From positions 9,836,501 through 9,900,500 of the forward strand of contig NW_026622875.1 in assembly GCF_023065955.2 (NCBI RefSeq): 64,000 bases of DNA, given 5' to 3'. Each line of letters opens with the position of its first letter. Position 1 is the first letter of the stretch. Below, one piece after another: positions 43,317 through 55,421 of the stretch. Source of the DNA: Ursus arctos (lineage: Eukaryota > Chordata > Mammalia > Carnivora > Ursidae). The position numbers were made by a program, and so were the translations under genes. The notes under the pieces are model-generated. The model was not told where the DNA came from. It ran no database searches and saw only the letters and a list, made by a program, of their open reading frames with translations.

Positions 43317-45155
43317 ATATATTAATTGGCTTGGGCTGCCGTACAAAATACCATAGCCTGGGTAGCTTAAACATCAGGAATTTATTTTCTCACAGTTCTT
43401 GAGGCTGGGAAGTCTAATAAGAATCAAGGAGCTGGCTGATAGAGTTGTTGGTGAGGACTCTGTGGCTTGTAGATAGCTTCCTTCCTGCTGTGTCCTCCAC
43501 GGAGGAGAGATGGAGTACAGATTAGCAAACTCTTTGGTATCTCTTCTTGTAAGGGCACTAATCCCATTACGAGAGCCTGTCCTCACGACCTCATTTAGCC
43601 CCCATTACCTACCTTCAAAGGTCTTCTCTCCAAAAATCATCATCTTCGGGGATACTGCTTCAACATATGAATTTTGGGAGGGACACACATTCAGTCCATA
43701 ATGTTCCATCTCTGGCTCCCCAAAACTCATGCACTTCTCACAAGCAATATATATTCATTTCATCCCAATAGCCCCCAAAAGTTTTAACTCATTCCAGCAT
43801 CAACTCTAAAGTCCAAGATCCAAAGTTTTATTTAAATATCATCTAAACAGAGGCCTTCAGAGGGGAGGGGAGTGGGGGAATGGGATAGGCCGGTGATGGG
43901 TATTAAGGAGGGCACTTATTGCATGGTGCACTGGGTGTTATACGCAAGTAATGAATCATGGAACTTTACATCAAAAACTAGGGATGTACTGTGTAGTGAC
44001 TAACATAATAAAAAAATATTATTATAAAAAGTATATTAAAAAATATCATCTAAATCAGGTGAGATTTAAGGTATGATTTAACCTGAAGCAAAATTCCTAA
44101 CTGTGAACCTGTGAAACCAGACAAGCTGTGTGTTTCCCAAATGCAATGGTGGGACAGACATAGGACAGACATGCTCCTTCCAAAAAGGGAGAAATCTGAA
44201 GGAAAGAGGGAATGATGGGTTCCAGGCCAAGTCCAAATGTTGGCAAGACAAATTCCATGAGATCTTAGGGCTTGAGAATAATCCTTTTTGGTTTGATGCT
44301 CTGCCTCCAGGCACACTTGGGTGGCAGTGTCAGCCGCATGGTTTGGCAGGGTGGGGGCCCCTTCTGCTCCACAGAGCACCACCGTGACAGCTCTCCGAGA
44401 GGACTCCACCCTCTAAACTTAAGGAGGAAGCAGCCTCGAGCCTGTGAGAGTGGTAGCCTGGATGATGTCTGAATTTCTTCCCTTCTCTTTCCCTTCCTTG
44501 AAGAATAAAGCATGTTTGCAGCTGGATAGCTATGTTCATTCCTACTGTTTGGTCCGGTAGAATCCCAAAAGTCTGACAGTCTTCTTTCATTCTATCCCGT
44601 TTTTTTTTTTTTTTTTCTGTCTTCTTTATTCTCAGCTGATAGTGTTTTTGCTGGTATAATCCTATCTATGATCCTGACTTCCGGGGAGAGGAGTGGTCAA
44701 ATCCATCAGTCACACCATAATCTCTTTATCAAATGATTGGTGGGCCACACCCTTAGTGTCCTCTCTGTTCCCAATCCCCAAGTTCTGGTTCCTTTTTGCT
44801 CGCAATTCCTTCCTTAATTCATGTCTCCCCTTACCTTTTACTAAAAGCGGGCTGGAGATATCTAAGCCACTTCTTTAACATTCTGCTGAGAAATCTCCTC
44901 GGCTAAATACCCAAGTGCACCCTTCACAAGTTCTGCCTTCTGCAAAAACCTAGAGCACGGTTCATCGAAGCCAAGTTGTTTCCCACTTCATAGCGAGGAT
45001 CACATTTCCTCCACGTTCCAATCATCTGTTCTTCATGTCTGTCTGCGATCTGACCAGAATGGCCCTTTAACCATCCATAGTTCTACCAACCATTCTGTTC
45101 ACAGCAATTTAACAGATGAATTTTGGAGAGACACAAACATTTAGTCCACAACAAT
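43317..45155 (-). mobile_element. MaLR provirus (LTR plus internal sequence), inside MER5A
   Basis: LTR at about 43319-43700 (reverse reading: GGCTTGGGCTGCCGTACAAA, GGAATTTATTTTCTCACAGT, AACATATGAATTTTGGGAGG, ACACATTCAGTCCATAATG). Internal MaLR sequence follows (AAACTCATGCACTTCTCACA, CCCAATAGCCCCCAAAAGTT) and continues after a nested L1 to about 45110. A short second-LTR end is at about 45110-45155 (GAATTTTGGAGAGACACAAA). Most of the second LTR is missing. MaLR internal regions are mostly non-coding relics. Confidence 0.8.
43834..44054 (+). mobile_element. Short L1 3' end inside the MaLR, perfect 14-bp target duplication
   Basis: About 190 bp of L1 3' UTR: GGGATAGGCCGGTGATGGGT, TGCATGGTGCACTGGGTGTT, TGTAGTGACTAACATAATAA and an A-rich tail. 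The duplication AAATATCATCTAAA is exact at 43834-43847 and 44041-44054. Confidence 0.96.
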
Positions 45156-45205
45156 GCTGCTGGTCTGCAGATCACACTGAGAGCCAGAGAACTTAGGTCA
45201 ACTGT

Positions 45206-45847
45206 TGCACTTTATCTTCCTAGGAGACAAACTAGTTTTATGACTCAAAGTATATTATCATAAAGCCACAGCCTGCCCATGCCTCTGAATCTGTATCACT
45301 CTTAGACTTGACCATGTTGAGTCCTGCTCTGTGTCCCTTGGTTTAAATGGCCCCATTCTGGCCTCTCTGTAGCCTCACCCCTCCCCATGGGTAAAGTGTC
45401 CATGAAGTCAAGTGATTCGCCACCGCGGAGCCGGTCTCTTCCTTCTGGACCATTCCTCTGGGTTCCTGGAGCACTGGAATTCTCTGTCCAAAAGGCCTTG
45501 AGCCCATACTTTTCCCAGGGTGTGGGGAGTAGGAAGATAAAGGGGCAGGTCTGTCCAGGGGCAGACATGGAATTCTGAGAATTGTACCCTTGAACCTGGT
45601 CTTCCACGTCATCATGAAAGCACATTTGTCAAGATAGAAGACAGAACATTTTTAAACCCCTTTTCTTTCAGCCTGATTTATAACTTTTAAATATTTATAC
45701 AGATGGTATATGGAAGTCCTGATGTACTATTGCCCTGGGCTCCACAAATGTTATGACAGGCCTGTTTCAACTAATAATAAAATAGCAGGAAGTGTTACCC
45801 AGGGTCTCTTAACTTATGAAACATTAATGCATCTTTAGATGCTCCAT
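45206..45847. other. Unannotated intergenic sequence
   Basis: ORFs on both strands at 45302-45625 without motif. No repeat recognised. Confidence 0.4.
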
Positions 45848-46045
45848 ACTAGTTCTACTCAAACTCTGGTCCCCAGACTGGCAGCATCACCTTCACCTGG
45901 GTGATTATTAGCAATGTAAATCCTTGGGACCCACCCCAGACCTACCGATCAGAGAGTCTGGGAGTGCAGCCAAGGCCTGGGTGCTTCTTCAAGTCCTCCA
46001 GAGGATTACGATGCCGGCTAAAGTTGGAGAATCCTTGCGCTAGAC
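45848..46045 (-). repeat. MER5A relic, minus strand
   Basis: CTCAAACTCTGGTCCCCAGA, CTGGCAGCATCACCTTCACC, GACCCACCCCAGACCTACCG: the reversed MER5A order. Confidence 0.82.
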
Positions 46046-46205
46046 CACTGCTTCTCAGATTTTAGTGTGTATAAAAAAAAAAGAAATCACCTAGGATTTG
46101 GTTAAAACGCAGTTTCTGACTCTAGGTTAGGATTTGAGATTCTGTAATTCTAACAGGCTCCCACGTGATGCCAGTGTTACTGGTTTGTTGTCCTTAAGAA
46201 GCAAG
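46046..46205 (+). repeat. MER5A relic, plus strand, adjacent inverted copy
   Basis: GACCACTGCTTCTCAGATTT, then AATCACCTAGGATTTGGTTA, AAACGCAGTTTCTGACTCTA and AACAGGCTCCCACGTGATGC in forward MER5A order. It abuts the reverse copy, giving a tail-to-tail or head-to-head pair. An A-run interrupts it at about 46073-46083. Confidence 0.8.
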
Positions 46206-46765
46206 GCTAAAGCCCTCCCGCCTGTCGCTATAATTAGGAAAGATGGTAGCCTTTGCAGTGGGTCAGGCTTATCTGCTGATGTGAACCTGCCCAGTGCAGT
46301 GTGTGGTGTAGACTGAGAGTTCTGACCAGAAGCTGGCTGGGAAACTGAGCTGCCCGCTCTATGAGAGACAACATCTGCCACACCCTGTGTAAGCCACAGG
46401 CCTTGCTTCTTGGCGGTGGGAAGCGGAGGTGGTGTGATCTCAGAAAAGAGAAACCACGTCAGGGTGCATATAGGCCGAGGGACCATTGCGGCCTCCCAGA
46501 AATTCCAACCTGAAGGACCAACGTGGACAAAGGATGCCACAAGGCCCAAGGGCCACATGAGGTCCTTGCCTGCCTTCCCCATGCTGTGGCTGTGGTTCAG
46601 TTGTACACTGCTTGAGGCGGGGTTTCAGATTCCGAAATTACTTGTAAATTGAGCTATAGAAAAATAAAGTGTTAATATTTCTTGAATGCCTAGGATTTTG
46701 TTTTGTTTTGTTTTTCTAGTTTTTGCTTTTGTTTTTGGATTGAGACTAGTTCCCAACTATATATG
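46206..46765. other. Unannotated intergenic sequence
   Basis: A 151-codon minus-strand ORF (46127-46582) partly overlaps the MER5 pair; it carries no recognisable domain and I treat it as chance. Confidence 0.4.
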
Positions 46766-47145
46766 TATTTGTCTGCTAGGGCTGCCATAACTAGATGGTT
46801 TTAACAACAGAAATTTATTTCTCACAGTTCTGGAGGCTACACGTCCAAGATCAAGGTGTTGCAGGTTCGGTTTCTCCAGTGGCCTCTTTCCTTGGCTTGC
46901 AGATGGCTATCTCCTCGCTGTGTCCTTACATGGTCTTAACCCCGTGTGCATGCGTCTCTGATGTCTTATTCTTTTCTTACAAGGACACTTGTCCTATTGG
47001 ATTACAGCCTCACTGCGATGACTTCATTTAACCTTAATGACTTCTTTAAAGGCTCTATCTCCAACTACAGCCATATTCTAAGCTTCTAGAGGTCAGGACT
47101 TCAACATGAATTTTGAGGACACAAGTCCACTCATGAACGACATTG
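46766..47145 (-). mobile_element. MaLR-type LTR, minus strand
   Basis: TGTCTGCTAGGGCTGCCATA, AACAGAAATTTATTTCTCAC, GTTCTGGAGGCTACACGTCC, and ATGACTTCATTTAACCTTAA in the order of a reversed MLT1/MST LTR. Solo. Confidence 0.83.
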
Positions 47146-48099
47146 TGTAGTGTGCAGGGAGCCCCTGATCTGGCTGGAGACCAAATCTGGACTCTTGGGA
47201 TGACTTGGCTGTTTGTGGAACCTATCTCTGGAGCTTGAAATGGCTTGATCACTATCTAAGACCTTATGACTTACTTGTGTTTTTTGTTTTTTTTTTTGAC
47301 AGATGCTCTGTCTACCCAGAGTGGGGGAGGAGCTGCTCTTCTCCTTCTCACATCCTGAGGTTCCCCGCACACTCTCCTGCAGCCCCCTCTTATTCCCTGC
47401 CAGGCAGCCCACTTACTTGTGAGTCAGGCAAATTGCGGGTTTGGCTGACATCTTAGGGTCATTTCAAAGCTTTGCTATCTCGTATGTGCACGGAGTATAC
47501 CTCCTACTTCAGCTAACTTTTCTAAACCAGTGTTATCTGCCTACCTGCTAAAGAGCAACTTTCAATTTGGGGGGTACTGACTGCTTAGGTACCTCTAGTT
47601 AAGAGACAAGGCAGCTAGAGTCAGAAGAAGGGAAAAGGTTTCCTTAAGTCGATTTTCTTTTCCTCTCTTCGGACCGATCAAGTACCCTCACCTTTTAGAA
47701 AACAAAGCTTATTTTGCTACCATTAAAGAGTGAGCCCTGTAAGAACCTGTGTTTTGAAGAGAAAAAGGCTAAATGAAGTTTTCCTGATATCAGAGTCTCC
47801 TAAGTGACATTTGAGACAAGTGACTGAGTGGGGAGGAGTGCTCTGTTTTTAGGGACACACTTTTCCCCTGGTCATCAGAGTTAGGGCCTTGAAGAAGTGC
47901 TGGGAGCTACCGCCTTCACCGAGCAAACGGAAAAGACTGATTCTGCTACAGACCGGCTCTGGAACGGTGATCTTTACAGTACCCCTGGGAACCAAGGCCT
48001 TGAGCTGTTTCTAGAGGGTGAGTTTCCGGTATGATCATCACAGTATCACTGTCTTAAATTGCAGCACGGGTCTGGGCCCTGTTTGGTATGCTGGTCAGA
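47146..48099. other. Unannotated intergenic sequence
   Basis: Nothing recognised; short T-run at 47285-47298. Confidence 0.4.
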
Positions 48100-48235
48100 T
48101 ACTCAGGGGATGCTTTATCATCCTTGTTTTAAAATCAAGACACAGACTCGGGAGAGTAACGTGACTTGCCGAAGTCCCACGGCGAACCCGTTGCAGGAGC
48201 CGGGCTAGAACTCAGGTGCGGCCACTGGTACCGCA
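48100..48235 (-). repeat. MIR relic
   Basis: Reversed MIR core: CATCCTTGTTTTAAAATCAA, then GTAACGTGACTTGCCGAAGT and GGGCTAGAACTCAGGTG. CpG content here is higher than nearby. Confidence 0.65.
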
Positions 48236-48654
48236 TCGGAGGCGGGCAGGAGCGCGAGAGCTGCCCTACCTCACCACGTGTGACAATGACATCTACAGAC
48301 TCAATTCTGACATCCACATCATTATTTGAGAAGTGCGACACAGCACCACTTATGAGAAACCTAAATTTCTCCCAGAGATTACATGTACCTCTCGGCTTAC
48401 AGACGACTCAAATCTCAGCCATACAGAAGAGGGTAAATTAGCCTCCTCCAGATCTCTGACATTTCTCCCGTCTCTGAACTGCTTTGAGTTGCTATGAAAT
48501 CCTTTCTTTTCCTGACCTAGCAGGGCCTCACTTACAGCCAAAGTCATGCTGAGTATCAGAAATGCTGAAATAAACAAGAATCACCGAACAGGAGAATTTG
48601 ACAAAGGGCAGGTTTGAAGCTCTCCGAGCGTGTAGCATCGCCCGGTGCAAGGGG
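48236..48654. other. Unannotated intergenic sequence
   Basis: Nothing recognised. Confidence 0.4.
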
Positions 48655-48990
48655 CCAAGTTGTGTCTCCGCCCCAAATTCCTAAGTTGAAGTCCTCAACC
48701 CCCAGCTGACAGTGTTTCGGGAGGGCCTGTGGGAAGTAATCAGGGTTAGATAAGGTCACGGGAGTGGGGTCTTTATAAAGGGCTTAGTGGCTTTACAAGA
48801 AGAGGAAGAGAGACCTTGAGAAGGGACCACCTACAAGCCAGGAAGCAGGCTCCCACCGAGAACAGCATCAGCCAGCACCTTGACCTTGGACTTCCCAGCC
48901 TCCAGAACTGTGAGAGATAAACGTCCTCGGTTTAAGCCGTTCAATCAATAGCAGACAGAGCCGACTAATGTACCTGGTCTTAAACCCAAG
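48655..48990 (+). mobile_element. MaLR LTR (MLT1A-like)
   Basis: TGTCTCCGCCCCAAATTCCT, GGGAGGGCCTGTGGGAAGTA, ACCTTGACCTTGGACTTCCC and AGCCTCCAGAACTGTGAGAG followed by ATAAACG. Typical MLT1A order. Solo. Confidence 0.85.
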
Positions 48991-49254
48991 GAATTCCCTA
49001 GGAAAGTGACCCTCCAAGACCAGTATTTCAGAGTCATTTAAAAAGCGCAATGAAAGGAGCAGAGCCCAAACATTAGAATATTTCTCACAATCATAAAGCA
49101 ACCTCTTACAGTGATAATCTTTATTATATTCAGAAAGGAAAGACTATTCCCGCATTGGATGCCGCGGTGGTGTCTCAGCCTTCCATCAGGAGCGGGAAGG
49201 TGGACGTGGTGCAGGAAGACAAGAAAAGACAGGCAGTGCAGCGGGAAGGGTGGG

Positions 49255-49375
49255 GCTCAGGAGTCAGTCGTGAAGTTGGGTCTGGCCTCGGCCACCGGTT
49301 GACTGTGTGAGTTAGACTAAGCCACTCATCTGCACTGATAACAGCACTTGCCTTGTAAGATGGTTCTGTGGGTGG
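49255..49375 (+). repeat. Probable MIR relic
   Basis: AGTTGGGTCTGGCCTCGGCC, ACCGGTTGACTGTGTGAGTT and TCATCTGCACTGATAACAGC match the MIR core in diverged form. Confidence 0.6.
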
Positions 49376-49479
49376 GTGGTTACCTGACAGAAGTTCCTAA
49401 CTGGCTTCTGTGTCTCCATGGGCCCCACATGGACCAGGCCTCCATCGTCTCTCGGCTGGCCAACAACAGCCACCCGACT

Positions 49480-50045
49480 GCTCTCCCTGCTTTGCTTTTT
49501 TCCCCTCCCGACCATTCTCCACACAGAAGCCAGTAGATCTTCACACACAAATCAGGTCACGTTCCTCCCGCCTAAAACCTTCCAGTCCCATGGATATATA
49601 ATCAAATCCAAACTGCCAACCACAGTTTATCAGGTTCTGCCAAATCCAGAGCATGCCTAGAGTTTTGAAACTTACCATCTTACTGTGTTCTGTTTTGGTT
49701 TCTTCTCAGTTCTTCAAACATGCTCAAAACTTTTCTGCATCAGGGCCTTTGCATATTTCATACCCTCTGCCTAGAATGTTCTTACCTCTTCTGTTTCCTT
49801 ACCTAATTTCCTTCTCATCTTTCAATTCGCAGACAGGCCTTCCTGAATTGTCTTTCTACCTTCTTCATAGCACTTACACAAGCTGCAATTGTTTTGTTTT
49901 CCTTTGTTTTCTAGATCTATTTTCTCTGATAGAATGGAATCTCCATTGAGGATAAGGACCATGTCAATCTTGTTTATCATTGATTCTCAGTGCCCAGCAC
50001 AGTGCCTGGCAAAAACAGGCATTGTATAAGTACATACAACTTGTA
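49480..50045 (+). repeat. L2 3' end
   Basis: GCATCAGGGCCTTTGCATAT, TCTGCCTAGAATGTTCTTAC, AATCTCCATTGAGGATAAGG and CCCAGCACAGTGCCTGGCAA, ending with ATTGTATAAGTACATACA. This is the standard L2 3' UTR order. ORFs spanning it (for example 49653-49949) have no coding meaning. Confidence 0.85.
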
Positions 50046-50835
50046 TGAGTAAATTTTTTTTTTTAAAAATGAATTTTTTAACACTTAAGTTGCAGATTTA
50101 ACCCTAAAAAATAGAAATTTATCCCATTGTTTTTGCAACTTTTTCCACTTGGCATTGAATTGAGAGTGCCATTGCCACATGATCATTCACCTACACATTG
50201 CTTTTTGTTTTTCACCTCTAGCCATGAAGGCTAGAAAAAAAAATCTTTATACAGTTAAATCCTAAAAACTACACACCTACACATGTATGTGTGTATATAC
50301 ATATAAATATGACATCATTGTTTATTTATGATACATCATTGTTTAAGGAAGTTGCATATATATACACACACAACATACACACACACATGTGTGTGTCATG
50401 TAACCTCTTTAATGGTGTAGTCTAATGCTAGTACATAAAACAGAGGACATCCTCTTTTAAATATAAATAAATGATCCCAACACATAAAGCTTTCGAAACC
50501 ACAGAGTTCAAATTTATTAAAGGATAACGAGTCTATTATATTCACAATTATTATATTAAAGGCATGAAAATCATTTTGTTATTTATATTGTATAAAAATA
50601 TTGCTTTTAAAAATATTAAAGACTTAATTCAAACCATATGGAAGCAGGCATTAATGAAGGTAATTGTGTGGAATGCATGTTAATATTCACAGAAAAATGC
50701 TTCTGGGATCACATTTTGGGAGAGGCTATTGATAAGGGTTCGTTGATGACATTGAGAATGAAGTTGTAGATTCATAGGGTCTAAGCATTTGCTAAAAACC
50801 AAGTCTTAAAGGGTGATAAGGGTCTTTGCCATCTG
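50046..50835. repeat. AT-rich sequence with a (TA)/(CA) simple-repeat patch
   Basis: The patch at about 50270-50400 alternates ACACAC, TATATA and TGTGTG tracts. The rest is AT-rich and unannotated. Confidence 0.6.
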
Positions 50836-50972
50836 GGTGTTGGTGGTGGCAGTGGAGGTGATACTGGTGGTGGTGATGGCGGCGGTGATGGTGATGACTG
50901 CGTTGATGGATTGAAATGTGATGACAGAACTCATAGTGGTGGAGTTGTTAGGACTAGTGTTGGTGGTGATGC
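50836..50972 (+). repeat. Degenerate GGT/GAT triplet repeat
   Basis: Imperfect units of GGTGGT, GATGGT and GGTGAT, for example GATACTGGTGGTGGTGATGG. The minus strand is correspondingly rich in ACC and ATC. No open frame uses it. Confidence 0.7.
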
Positions 50973-51334
50973 TTGGGCTTATTTAATCAGTGTGTGGAAG
51001 TATGAAGAAAAGAGTGTGGTAGAGAACTATAGATTTTCAACATAACTGGTACCAAAGAGCAGGGGTCTTTGGAAAACATGAAGATAAAGAGGAAGGCAGG
51101 AGTAGCACAGTGGGCTAAAAAGTTAGTATTTTATCCTATGAGGATACTGTGATCTTAGCAGATCTCTTATTAGAAGCCTTGTTAGGGTTTATTCAGTAGA
51201 CGGAAAAATGAGATTTGGGTTAGAAAGTTCATTTTAGCAGCAGTGGCATAATGGATTGCTGTGGAAACAGTGCCTTAATTGGTCATAGGGCAATTTCTTC
51301 TCAAGTTTGACTTAATCTCAGGCCCTAATTCTTT

Positions 51335-53510
51335 TTCTTTTGTTTTTCAAACCAGTTTATTGAGGCATGATTGCCATGTTAAGAAGCTACACATATTGAA
51401 TGTAAACAGCTTGATGAGTTTGGAGATAATATACACTTACGGTGAAACCATTACCACCATCAAGGCCATAGATAGATTCATTACCTTCCAAAGTTTCCTT
51501 CCAACCCCTTTTTTTGTTGTTATTGTCATTATTATTATTATTTTTGGTGGCAGGTGCACTTAACACAAGATCTATCCTTTTAGAAAATTTAAGTATACAA
51601 TACAATATTGTTAGCTACAGGCAGTCTGTTGTATAGCGGGTCTCCAGAACTTATGTGTCTTAAATAGCTGAAGTTTTGTATTGTTTCACCTTCATCTCCC
51701 CATTGCCCCTTTCCCCTCAGCCACTGGCAGTCACCATTATTCTGCTTCTATGACTTTATTTCAGATTCCACATATAAGTGGTAACATACAGTATTTGTCT
51801 TTCTGTATTTGTTTTATTTCATTTAGCATAATGTCCTCCAGGTCAGTGTTGTCACAAATGGCAGGATTGCCTCTTTTTCAGGCTAAATAGTATTCTGATG
51901 CATGTATCTACCACATCTTCTGTATCCATTAATCTGTCCATGGATATTTAGGTTGTTTTCATATTTTGGTTTTTGTGAATACTGCTGTAATGAATATGGG
52001 AGTGCAGGTATCTCTTAAAGATCCTGAACTCAATTCTCTTAGAACTATCCAGCAATGGGATTGCTGGATCATGTGGTAGTCCTATATTTAATTTTTTGAG
52101 GAACCTCTGTATTTTTTCCATAGTAGCTTCTCCAATTTACATTCCTGCCAACAGTGTACCAGGGTTCCCTTTCCTTCACATCCTTAGCAGCACTGATATC
52201 TTTTGTTTTTGTTTTTAATAATAGCCATCCTAACAGGTAAGGGCAATCTCTTGTGGTTTTGACTTGCATTTCCCTCATGATTAGTGATGTCGCGCACATT
52301 TCCATATACCTGTTGGCCATTTGTATGTCTTCTATGGAGAAATGTCTATTCAAGACTTTCACCCAAATTTTAATTGGGTTATTTGGGGTTTTTTGCTACC
52401 AAGTTGTTGGAGTTCCTTATGTATTTTGCAAATTAACCCCTTATCACATATATGGTTTACAAATGTTTTCTCCCATTTTGTAGTTTTCCTTTTCATTTTG
52501 TTGATGGTTCCCTTTGCTGTGCAGAAGCTGTTTAGTTTGATGTAGTCCTACATCTTTATTTTTGGTTTTGGTACCTGTGCATTTGGTGTCAAATCCAAAA
52601 AATCATTATCAAAACTGATGTCAAGGAGTTTACCCTCTATGTTATCTTCTAGGAGTTCTACAGTTTCAGGTCTTACATTTAAGTCTTTAATCTATTTTTA
52701 GTTGGTTTTTGTGTGTGGTGTAAGATAGGGGTCCAATTTCATTCTATTGTATGTGGCTGTTCAGTTTTCCTAATACCATTTATTAAACAGTTTATCCTTT
52801 CTTCATTTGTATTCTTGGCATCCTATCACAGATTAGCAAACTATACATGTGTAGGTTTATTTCTGGGTTCTTTACTCTGTATTGTTGGTCTGTGTTTGGT
52901 TTTATGCCAGTACCATACTGTTTGATTACTATAGCTTTGTAATATAATTTGAAATAAGCAAGTATGATGCCTCTAGCTTTGCCTTCTTTCTCAAGATTGC
53001 TTGAGCTGCTTGGATCTTTTGTGGCTCCACAGGAATTTTAGGATTATTTGTTCTTTTCTGTGAAAAATGCCATTGGATTTTGATAGGGATTGCACTGAAT
53101 CTGTAGATCACTTTGGGTAGTACGAATATTTTAACAATATTAATTCTTCTAATCCATGAACATGGGATATCTTTCCATTTATTTGTGTCTTCTTCAATTT
53201 CTTTCATTAATGCTTTATAGTTTTTAGTGTACAGATCTTTCACCTCCTTGGGTAAATTTTTTTCTAAGTATTTTATTCTTTTTGATGCTAGTAAAAATGG
53301 GATTATTTTTCTTAATTTCTTTTTCAGATAGTTCATTGTTAGTGTATAGAAAGGCAACTGATTTTTTATGCTGATTTTTGTATCCTGCAACTTAACTAAA
53401 TTTGATTATTAGTCCTAATAGGTTTTGGGTGAAGTCTTTTGAGTTTTCTATGTATATGATCATGTCATCTGCAAACAGATAATTTTACTTCTTCCTTTTC
53501 ATCAGGCAAT
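51335..53510 (-). mobile_element. Old L1 (L1M-like), minus strand, 3' half
   Basis: The plus strand begins in the reversed 3' UTR (CAAACCAGTTTATTGAGGCA) and proceeds into ORF2. The ORF at 52929-53390 contains LPKEVKDLYTKNYKALMKEI and PCSWIRRINIVK, the RT connection region. Stops and shifts are frequent. The 5' end at about 53510 falls in the RT near a reversed catalytic-site region (ATGATCATGTCATCTGCAAA). Same architecture as 9965-12585. Confidence 0.88.
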
Positions 53511-54392
53511 TTTTATCCTAAGAAAGCATAGGCAAAACAAGTTAATTTAAAATTGGAGGAAACAAAATACATTTCCCAGCTTGGTCAATACTTCCTATTT
53601 ACTTCTTATCTACTTAGTCCAGGGACATCTGTTTTCTGCTGTGTGCCTGGGCTGAACACTGATATTTCTCTTTTTTTTTTTCCCCCTGTTTTCCCATTCA
53701 GAATGTTTCAGGCCTAACAGATATGTCTTTCTGTAACTCCTTAATTCCTTTACTAATGCATCATTGTGTATAGTCATGATATTTGAAAACCATGGATGAG
53801 GGTATAATTTTACCCCAGATGATTAATACGTGTCTTCCACTCTCATGTCACCTGATTAAGCTGAAACTTAATCTTGTATCATTCAAAGATGGTCACTGCT
53901 GGATTTTCTCAGATAAATTCAAGATGTCTCCCTTTCTCCCTAGGATCTCATCTAAATTCTGAGAGTGTGAATGGTGGGGTGTTTATATGGGGCACTATAT
54001 AGATGGAAATGGGGTATCGTGCCCTTGACTGGCATCCACTGTTGATGTAAGCCATCTGTTTTCTAATCAGCATTTATCTTCAGCGTTTATCCTCATGTAT
54101 CTACTAAGAGGGCCAAATCTCTCAAATGGCTTCCAGTCAAAACCAATAGATATATTGTTTAATATGGACATGAGACTCTTGTAGACCTGCCTCCTCTACA
54201 TAACATAGCGTCACATGGGAAAAAACTGAGCACCAGGTGGGGACATGTAGGAAGTATCCATTTGGTTGACCTAGCCCATTGCCTCTATCCCACATTCATA
54301 GACCCGTGTTGCTTCTCCTTGCCATGAAGTTTGTTATAGAGACCCTGAGTGCTTACCCATATCCTGAAAGATATGGAAGAATACAGGCTTCC
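53511..54392. other. Unannotated intergenic sequence
   Basis: Nothing recognised. Confidence 0.4.
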
Positions 54393-54590
54393 AGTTAGGA
54401 AATGAATAAGTCATAGGAATACAAGGTACAACATAAGAAATATAGTCAGTGACATTGTAATATGGTAACAGATGGTAGCTACACTTGCGGTGAGCATAGT
54501 ATAATGTACAAACTTGTATCACTATGTTGTACACATGAAACTGTTGTAATATCTGTCAACTATACTCAAATGAAAAAAAAAAAGTTAGGA
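54393..54590 (+). mobile_element. L1 3' end fragment with 8-bp flanking repeat
   Basis: GGTACAACATAAGAAATATA, GTGACATTGTAATATGGTAA, CACTATGTTGTACACATGAA and an A tail are an L1 3' UTR type different from the young copies. Flanked by AGTTAGGA at 54393-54400 and 54583-54590. Confidence 0.8.
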
Positions 54591-54929
54591 CGAAACAATA
54601 CAAGTAATGGAGGCCCAGGTGTTGTATAATCTTAGGTCCTCCATTAGTAGTATTACTTCTTCCTAACTTTTTTCACTGCCTTCTTCCTGATTATTTTAAT
54701 ATTTAGATTAATTGAGATTTTCCTGTTCTCATGAATTAGCTATTCATGTGCTATTCTAAATAGACCAGAAGAGAGAATTACTATGCCATGTTCACTCTTA
54801 TCAGCACATGATATGTGGTTAAATAAGAATTAACCAGCTTTTGAAAGTTATAAAGGAATTGTAGGAGTCATGTGAGTGATTTTTAAAGAAAAACACCCAC
54901 TAGAAGGGAGGAAATTGAAAAATAAAGAA
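54591..54929. other. Unannotated AT-rich sequence
   Basis: Nothing recognised. Confidence 0.4.
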
Positions 54930-55180
54930 GGAAACCAACACTGTGTCATGCTTTCTGCCTGGTTGGTGTGCTTGGCCTATTCATATGTGGTGACTTTTAA
55001 TATGTAAAACAGCCTTGTGAGATAGGCATACTCTTATCCTACTTTTTTAGAGATGAAGTAATTAAGGCTCAGAAAGGCCAAGTAACTTGCCTAAAGTGAA
55101 CATTTTATAAGTAGCAGAATCAGAATCTAAACCCAAGCCCCACCATCTCCAAAGGCCAAGCTATAAACAACAGGTAACTG
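54930..55180 (-). repeat. MIR relic
   Basis: AACAGCCTTGTGAGATAGGC, GAGATGAAGTAATTAAGGCT, CAGAAAGGCCAAGTAACTTG: the reversed MIR order. Confidence 0.8.
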
Positions 55181-55192
55181 AAGAGTCAAATT

Positions 55193-55421
55193 AGAAAGCT
55201 CTTTTGAGGGGCCTGGGTGGCTCAGTCCTTAAGCGTCTGCCTTTGTTTCAGGATCACACCCTGAGCCCCACATCAGCCTCCTCTGCTGTGAGCCTGCTTC
55301 TTTCTCTCCCACTCCCCCTGCCTGTGTTCCCTCTCTCGCTCGCTGGCTGTCTCTCTCTCTCTGTTAAATAAATAAATAAATAAATAAAATCTTAAAAAAA
55401 AAAAAAAGAAAGCTCTTTTGA
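55193..55421 (+). mobile_element. CAN SINE with 15-bp target duplication
   Basis: Body from GGGGCCTGGGTGGCTCAGTC, slightly deleted in the middle (the GCGTTATGGGATC segment is missing), to an expanded (AAAT)n and A tail. Duplication AGAAAGCTCTTTTGA at 55193-55207 and 55407-55421. Confidence 0.96.

Larger units (their letters stand above)
43181..45205 (+). repeat. MER5A DNA transposon, split by a MaLR provirus
   Basis: The left piece (about 43181-43312) reads ATCAGCATCCCCTGGAGGGC, TTGTTAAAACGCAGACTGCT, CAGTAGGTCTGGGGTGGGGC. The right piece (about 45155-45205) continues AATGCTGCTGGTCTGCAGAT CACACTGAGAG in the order expected of MER5A. Everything between is a later insertion. Confidence 0.82.

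Noticed and set aside
46127..46582. 151-codon minus-strand ORF as a gene
   Set aside because: It starts in unique sequence and runs into MER5A relic sequence; no motif.
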